64,000 nucleotides of DNA from Tillus elongatus (taxonomy: Eukaryota; Arthropoda; Insecta; Coleoptera; Cleridae): contig OZ023269.1 in assembly GCA_964006375.1 (NCBI GenBank), forward strand, positions 64,290,029 through 64,354,028, given 5' to 3'. The notes under the pieces were generated by a model, which was not told the DNA's origin, ran no database searches, and saw nothing but the letters and a program-made list of their open reading frames with translations. Made by a program: the position numbers and the translations under genes. Positions 58,184 to 64,000 of this stretch are shown here, one piece after another (positions within the stretch are counted from its first letter, which is position 1; each line of letters begins with the position of its first letter).

Positions 58184-58244
58184 CATTTAGTATGTCGTAC
58201 TGACGAGCTCTAATTAGAGCGAAACCAGTCTACGGTTCTAATTG
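58184..58244 (+). ncRNA. Type I hammerhead ribozyme, RZ-2 unit 2
   Basis: CTGACGA core at 58200-58206, stem II GCTCT/AGAGC with loop AATT, GAAA at 58221-58224, ACCAGT stem III (weakened by one change), cleavage after GTC at 58230. The distal stem CATTTAG/CTAATTG has one mismatch. The site is 319 bases from that of unit 1. Confidence 0.8.
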
Positions 58245-58363
58245 TGGTGAGAATGCATCTAGCCTTACATACTTTGTCCTTATATTAGGGTATAAATGGG
58301 CCAAGGCTGACAGTTTACTAAATTGTTAGTTGGTTGTATACAGTCTCTATTTTTTAACATTGA

Positions 58364-59333
58364 ACAATTTAAAAAGGTGCATAATCTAGACAAACCACAA
58401 GTGGTGATGAATGTTTGCAAATTTCAAAAAATATTTTGTGTTATTTGTTATAATTAATTGAAATTCACTTAAATATTCCAATGATTTAGATAAGATTATA
58501 TATACGAACATGTTCCAAAAGAGATGACTTTGACTATTCATTACCTGCAGGAACATGTAAAGATTCGATTGCAATAAAATCTAAGTATGTAGCCCTTCTA
58601 GTTTTTTTTTTTTAATTATGTTTTTATTAAATGTATACAGACTACGTTTTCTAGCGCTGCCCGAGGCAAAATCAGTACAAGTGCAACTGTATTGTCACTG
58701 AGCTGAGCCATTACAAGTTTGGTAACTGTATAACAGATGCCGTCCGCGTCGGATGAAATGACCGGCTGCCTCCGGCCTAAGCAGTGTTGTCAGTGTTATA
58801 AAAAACTCACTTAAATTGAATACTTCGATAACCATAAGCTTTTCACAACGTAAAATAAATGAGTTAGTTAACAATGATGAAAATAACCGTAAAATATGCC
58901 TCTGACATTAATTTTACAATGCATTATTTGACGAACAAAATTTAATCGGGTGCTTAAACATTCACTTTTCGTTTATCAAATAAATCATTTTATGATTTCC
59001 GTGCAATAAGCTTAGAAACTTTCTACAGAGAAAATTATACTTATAAAATTACTTAGAAAAAAGGATATAAGAATATCCTCACACTTTTATTATGACCGAA
59101 TCACATTAACAATGTTATAAATTATATTGAAGTAAAAAATAACATAATTGAATTAAATTGTTTTAATGGTTCATCCACCAATTCTTAGTTGCTAGTGCCT
59201 TTACAATGTTACAAAAATTATGGTAGGAGTAAATAAGTAAGTAGAATATATGTACTAATTTTGCACTACAGTAAAGATATTGGATATGACTGCAAATGTA
59301 TGGGTTTAGCTTTTTAATGTTTATAAATATAAT
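58364..59333. other. Unassigned AT-rich sequence
   Basis: No gene recognised. A T run at 58602-58613 followed by a more GC-balanced 180 bp could be an unrecognised inverted SINE, but no A or B box is convincing. Confidence 0.35.
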
Positions 59334-59353
59334 TACACACACACACACACACA

Positions 59354-59447
<94 letters not shown>

Positions 59448-59466
59448 CTTATTTATTTATTTATTT
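59334..59466. repeat. Compound microsatellite (AC)n (TA)n (TTTA)n
   Basis: (AC)n 59334-59354, (TA)n 59358-59445, then several TTTA units. Confidence 0.95.
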
Positions 59467-59927
59467 AACTACAACTAATTACAAAACAGTTTTTTTTTAA
59501 TTTGTCACGTGTCTTCATATAATATTATATTTTCCACTTGTCTTTTACGGAAAATGTATCTCTGAAAATAGTAAAGTTATTTAAATAAACTTGGTAGGCA
59601 AATTGCAATGACATAGGCTATACTACTATTAACCAAATTGTAAGTTTTTAGCTAAACGAAATTTTGAGTCATGATCATTTCATTTTATTTTCCCCCTGGA
59701 GACCAAAGAAGGATACAAGGACTCAAACTTTGTATATGATAAATGAAGTTTTTGTTTTAACACCCAAAGAGAGTCACTCGGGGCTAAGAGGCCGAAAAAT
59801 AGCAATACACCAGACATACATTTCGTACGAGACAAACAAAACGGAACTGTTTTCCCTTACACTTATCAATCTTGTTGCATACAATTTCATATACCTACTT
59901 ATATGTTATTTTTGTCCTTGGTCTTTT
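59467..59927. other. Unassigned spacer
   Basis: Nothing recognised. Confidence 0.35.
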
Positions 59928-60000
59928 TAGTGAATTTTCTTAGAAAAAAATCACTAATGGGAAGATCCCGACTTTTGAATTTTGAAAACAATTTTTAAAC
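59928..60000 (+). repeat. M2 fragment with stem-loop
   Basis: TTTTAGTGAATTTTCTTAG, AAAAAAATCACTAATGGGAA and GATCCCGACTTTTGAATTTT match the first 70 bp of M2, without the later part and without a long (TA)n. Confidence 0.7.
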
Positions 60001-60465
60001 TATTTTTATATGTTTAACTAACGATTCTTTGGGGGGTGGGGTATTAAAATTCGCTATCAAAACACACTTGCTGCATCAAGCCTTGGTGGTTTCTTCCCAA
60101 TTATAATAAATGTTGTAATTAATATATAATGTAATTTCTAACACTGAATAACTCAGAAGAAAAGGAAACAACTATATGTGCTAATGTACTTTATTAATTA
60201 GAAAACAGAACTTTCCACAAAACAATAATCATTTTTCTCTACATAGTTGTAATTTTGCAATTAAAAAAATTATTCATTTTTAAATAACACACAATTATTG
60301 TTATACAAACAATTTTTATTAAAAGATGCATATGTGTAGAGGTTTATCAACACAATGCAAAAATTTGACCTTCAGCCAAATTGCATAATGTACTCCTTTA
60401 GAATCACATCCCCTAAAGAAATGAATTTACGCATGATGGTAAATGTGGCTAAAACTAACGAGCAG
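60001..60465. other. Unassigned spacer with an M1 end word
   Basis: AATTCGCTATCAAAACACAC, TTGCTGCATC at 60047-60078 is a diverged M1 end. Nothing else was recognised. Confidence 0.4.
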
Positions 60466-60761
60466 GGTTACAATGAACCAAAAAGCATTCAATAAAGAAA
60501 ATATATAGATATGTATAAATGGGGCTGAAAGTTGGCCTTTTGATAAGCAGAACAGGAAGTTGAAAAGTGGTTGCGACGACGAGACAATATTACTTTTAGG
60601 CTGTGATTATTTAACTAAAAAAGCAAAAAATTGTATTAAAAATTTAAAAAGGTAAGCTAGAGAAAACAAATAGTTATAACAACATTAAATACAAAGCCTG
60701 CTCATTAAAATTCAAGAAATTTCAGTACCCGATTTGTATCGACAAATAATGGTAGTAAATA

Positions 60762-60769
<8 letters not shown>

Positions 60770-60852
<83 letters not shown>
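60770..60852. repeat. (TA)n array
   Basis: Uninterrupted TA run at the end of duplication unit 1. Confidence 0.95.
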
Positions 60853-60855
<3 letters not shown>

Positions 60856-61042
60856 GGCGTAGTAAAGCCGTCGATCCCGTGTCCGTACGATGTCGGGCAC
60901 ATGAAATATCCCTACCCTCCTTAGAGAAAGGCAGGGGTTCGGCAAAATTACCTTGATCGCGGGATGAAACTGCTCCCTGGCGACGGTGATTGGCCATAGT
61001 CGCGAAAATAGACCGACGTTCAAGTCAGGTCAGGTCAGGTCA
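60853..61042 (+). mobile_element. SINE body, 5'-truncated, with (TCAGG)n end
   Basis: The inverse relation to 47600-47790 is clear (GGGTTCGGCAAAATTACC, GATTGGCCATAGTCGCG). The tRNA-like head is missing and the copy abuts (TA)n. It ends in four TCAGG units (61023-61043). Confidence 0.7.
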
Positions 61043-61352
61043 GGATTACAATGAACCAAAAAGCAAACAATAAAGAAAATATATAGATATGTATAAATGG
61101 GGCTGAAAGCTGACCTTTTGATAAGCAGAACAGGAAGTTGAAAAGTGATTGCGACGACGAGACAATATTACCTTTAGGCTGTGATTATTTATCTAAAAAT
61201 GCATGTCACTCTTGGATTCTAAAAAAAAGTTGTATTAAAAATTTTAAAGGTAAGCCAGAGAAATAAATAGATATAACAATATTAAATAAAAAGCCTCCTC
61301 ATGAAAATTCAGGAAATTTCAGTAACCGATTTGCATTGACAAATAATGGTAG

Positions 61353-61353
<1 letters not shown>

Positions 61354-61440
<87 letters not shown>
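61354..61440. repeat. (TA)n array
   Basis: Uninterrupted TA run at the end of duplication unit 2. Confidence 0.95.
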
Positions 61441-62263
<823 letters not shown>

Positions 62264-62445
62264 CAGTGACAGGGCATAGAACAAAATTTGGGAACTGTCA
62301 CTTGCTTCCAACAGCAGCATTTTTTTGCATAGCATACTGCAAAATTTTGTTTTCGAATTATGAAAATTAGGATTTTTTTCGTTTATTTAAATTGACTCGT
62401 AATGCTATATATTTTAAGGAGCTTGTGAAAATGCAAATTGTATAC

Positions 62446-63027
<582 letters not shown>

Positions 63028-63339
63028 GAGTTTTTTTTACCTTTTTGACAAGTCGTCAGGCAACTGAAAATACAAGAGGTACCTGAAAATGCAATATTTT
63101 GAATATCGCCCTGTAGCTCGGAAACTAAGAGGGCTAAGACAATTTTGCTTGCGATAAATTTCATTTCACAAAAAAGTAGCTAAAGTTCGCGAAAACACGT
63201 TCTATCTTCACTAATAACCGAGATACCCAGCAATTTCACCCAAAATGGGAGGCCTGTACAAGCACATTACAATGAACCCAAATAACTAACCATACACAAA
63301 CACCTACATACATACATGGATGGATGGATAACAACTGCC
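63028..63339. other. Unassigned spacer
   Basis: Nothing recognised beyond short TACA and GATG runs near 63305-63330. Confidence 0.35.
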
Positions 63340-63560
63340 GTGGCAATGGCATTGTGGTGGAGAAAGTTGAATGCCTGCACCCGCTCTTCAGAAAGGCCGC
63401 TAAGATGTCGGTCTCGTGTACCACGCGATGTTAGGCATGTTAAACCTCCCTACACTGCGTACAAACCCTGGGAGTTAGGTTTAATATAGAGTAAGGCGAA
63501 ACATATCTCTGGCGTCGGTGACTTGACATAGTCGCTGAAATAGGCAGACGGTAAAGAAAC
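63340..63560 (+). mobile_element. SINE body, 5'-truncated and diverged
   Basis: Shares with 60853-61021 the order GATGTCGGTCTCGTGTACC, ATGTTAGGCATGTTAAACC, GGCGTCGGTGACTTGACATA and GTCGCTGAAATAGGCAGAC. No tRNA-like head. Confidence 0.6.
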
Positions 63561-64000
63561 CAAATACAATAATACTTTTTTAGGATAAATGTTAGGATTA
63601 TTTTGAAAAACACATTATCTCCAAAGCAGTACCCGTTTTTTAAGAAAGTGACAGAAAAATATTAATATTCAGACACAGCCAGTGCCTTATGGTAGTCAAT
63701 TTTCATTAATGTACATTTTTTAAACTCAATTTTCCATTAACCTAGAAAAATACATTTACATTATTCAGCAATATTTTTTTTAATTGGTCCAATTGAGCAG
63801 CCTAATGTGTCGAAGGTTAATCAAGATTAATTTACGTTCATTTGAAGAAATGTTTTGAGAGTTTAAAAGCCTATCTATGGAATCAAATTTTTTATGAAAA
63901 TTTGCTGGAATACAGTAAAATATTAGATGTCTTTAAAATTCATAACGTTACTTTATTCTCCAGCGTAATAAATGCCGAATAGGCCGCTTGGACCGCTTAG
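63561..64000. other. Unassigned window end with one M1 end word
   Basis: GACACAGCCAGTGCCTTATG, GTAGTCAATTTTCATTAATG at 63671-63706 is an M1 end in plus orientation, facing the M1 end at 62996-63027. Nothing else is recognisable. Confidence 0.45.

Larger units (their letters stand above)
57653..58363 (+). mobile_element. RZ-2: tandem array with hammerheads, period about 319 bp
   Basis: The marker GGGCCAGGGC(T) and its variants start at 57661, 57979 and 58298, giving 318- and 319-base steps. There are two units plus about 65 bases of a third. Sequence is clearly homologous to RZ-1 (GTTATTTGGAGCTG, CTACTTGGTTCCGCAA) but more diverged. Each full unit has a hammerhead. Here the array is flanked by unrelated sequence and not by PLE coding sequence. 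Confidence 0.83.
60466..61440 (+). repeat. Tandem duplication, period about 577 bp, each unit ending in (TA)n
   Basis: 60466-60769 and 61043-61353 share long stretches (GATATGTATAAATGGGGCTG, CGACGACGAGACAATATTAC, CAAATAATGGTAGTAA) at high identity. Each unit then enters a (TA)n array (60770-60852, 61354-61440). Unit 1 additionally carries a SINE body and TCAGG repeats before unit 2 begins. Unit 2 has a 24-base insertion near 61198. Confidence 0.85.

Overview
The window looks like a repeat-filled stretch of an AT-rich insect genome. I find no host protein-coding gene that I can support. Insect origin is inferred from an errantivirus-type Ty3/gypsy element with a baculovirus-F-like Env, a copia element primed like Drosophila copia, Penelope-like elements (PLEs), RNase-H-bearing I-like non-LTR elements and short tRNA-derived SINEs. 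The order is not resolved. Long (TA)n arrays are everywhere and several are integral parts of mobile elements.

Layout. 1-4068: 3' part of an errantivirus (pol, displaced pol tail, env with one stop, polypurine tract, 3' LTR), ending in a (TA)n target. 4130-7744: mostly unassigned, with a GC-rich island at 6240-7480. 7745-9835: minus-strand Jockey/CR1-type non-LTR element. 10928-12885: complete non-autonomous hAT element (hAT-1) with an 8-bp target duplication. 13208-18805: fragments of a dispersed repeat family, a broken non-LTR endonuclease and a foldback. 18900-21180: two units of a composite repeat (M3), one holding a SINE with target duplication. 21535-24900: two PLE copies fused head to head, one interrupted by a 309-bp tandem dimer with hammerhead ribozymes. 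25700-26950: decayed 450-bp tandem repeats. 27161-31948: intact copia element. 32415-45501: three-level nest. An outer gypsy is split in its protease by hAT-2, and hAT-2 is split in a (TA)n array by an inner gypsy. 45502-47928: PLE end, diverged duplications and a SINE. 47935-57362: second nest, M3 repeats split by a deleted non-LTR copy and by a 7.2-kb I-like element that also holds a hAT transposase fragment. 57653-58363: second hammerhead tandem array (about 319-bp period). 58364-64000: microsatellites, a tandem duplication and SINE bodies.

The most interesting system is the pair of short tandem repeats with complete type I hammerhead motifs, which match the animal retrozyme design (small circular-RNA retroelements). 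One array sits inside a PLE whose own termini carry related hammerheads. This is the arrangement expected if PLE reverse transcriptase mobilises the small repeats. Only the copia element looks capable of autonomous movement; every other coding region is broken.
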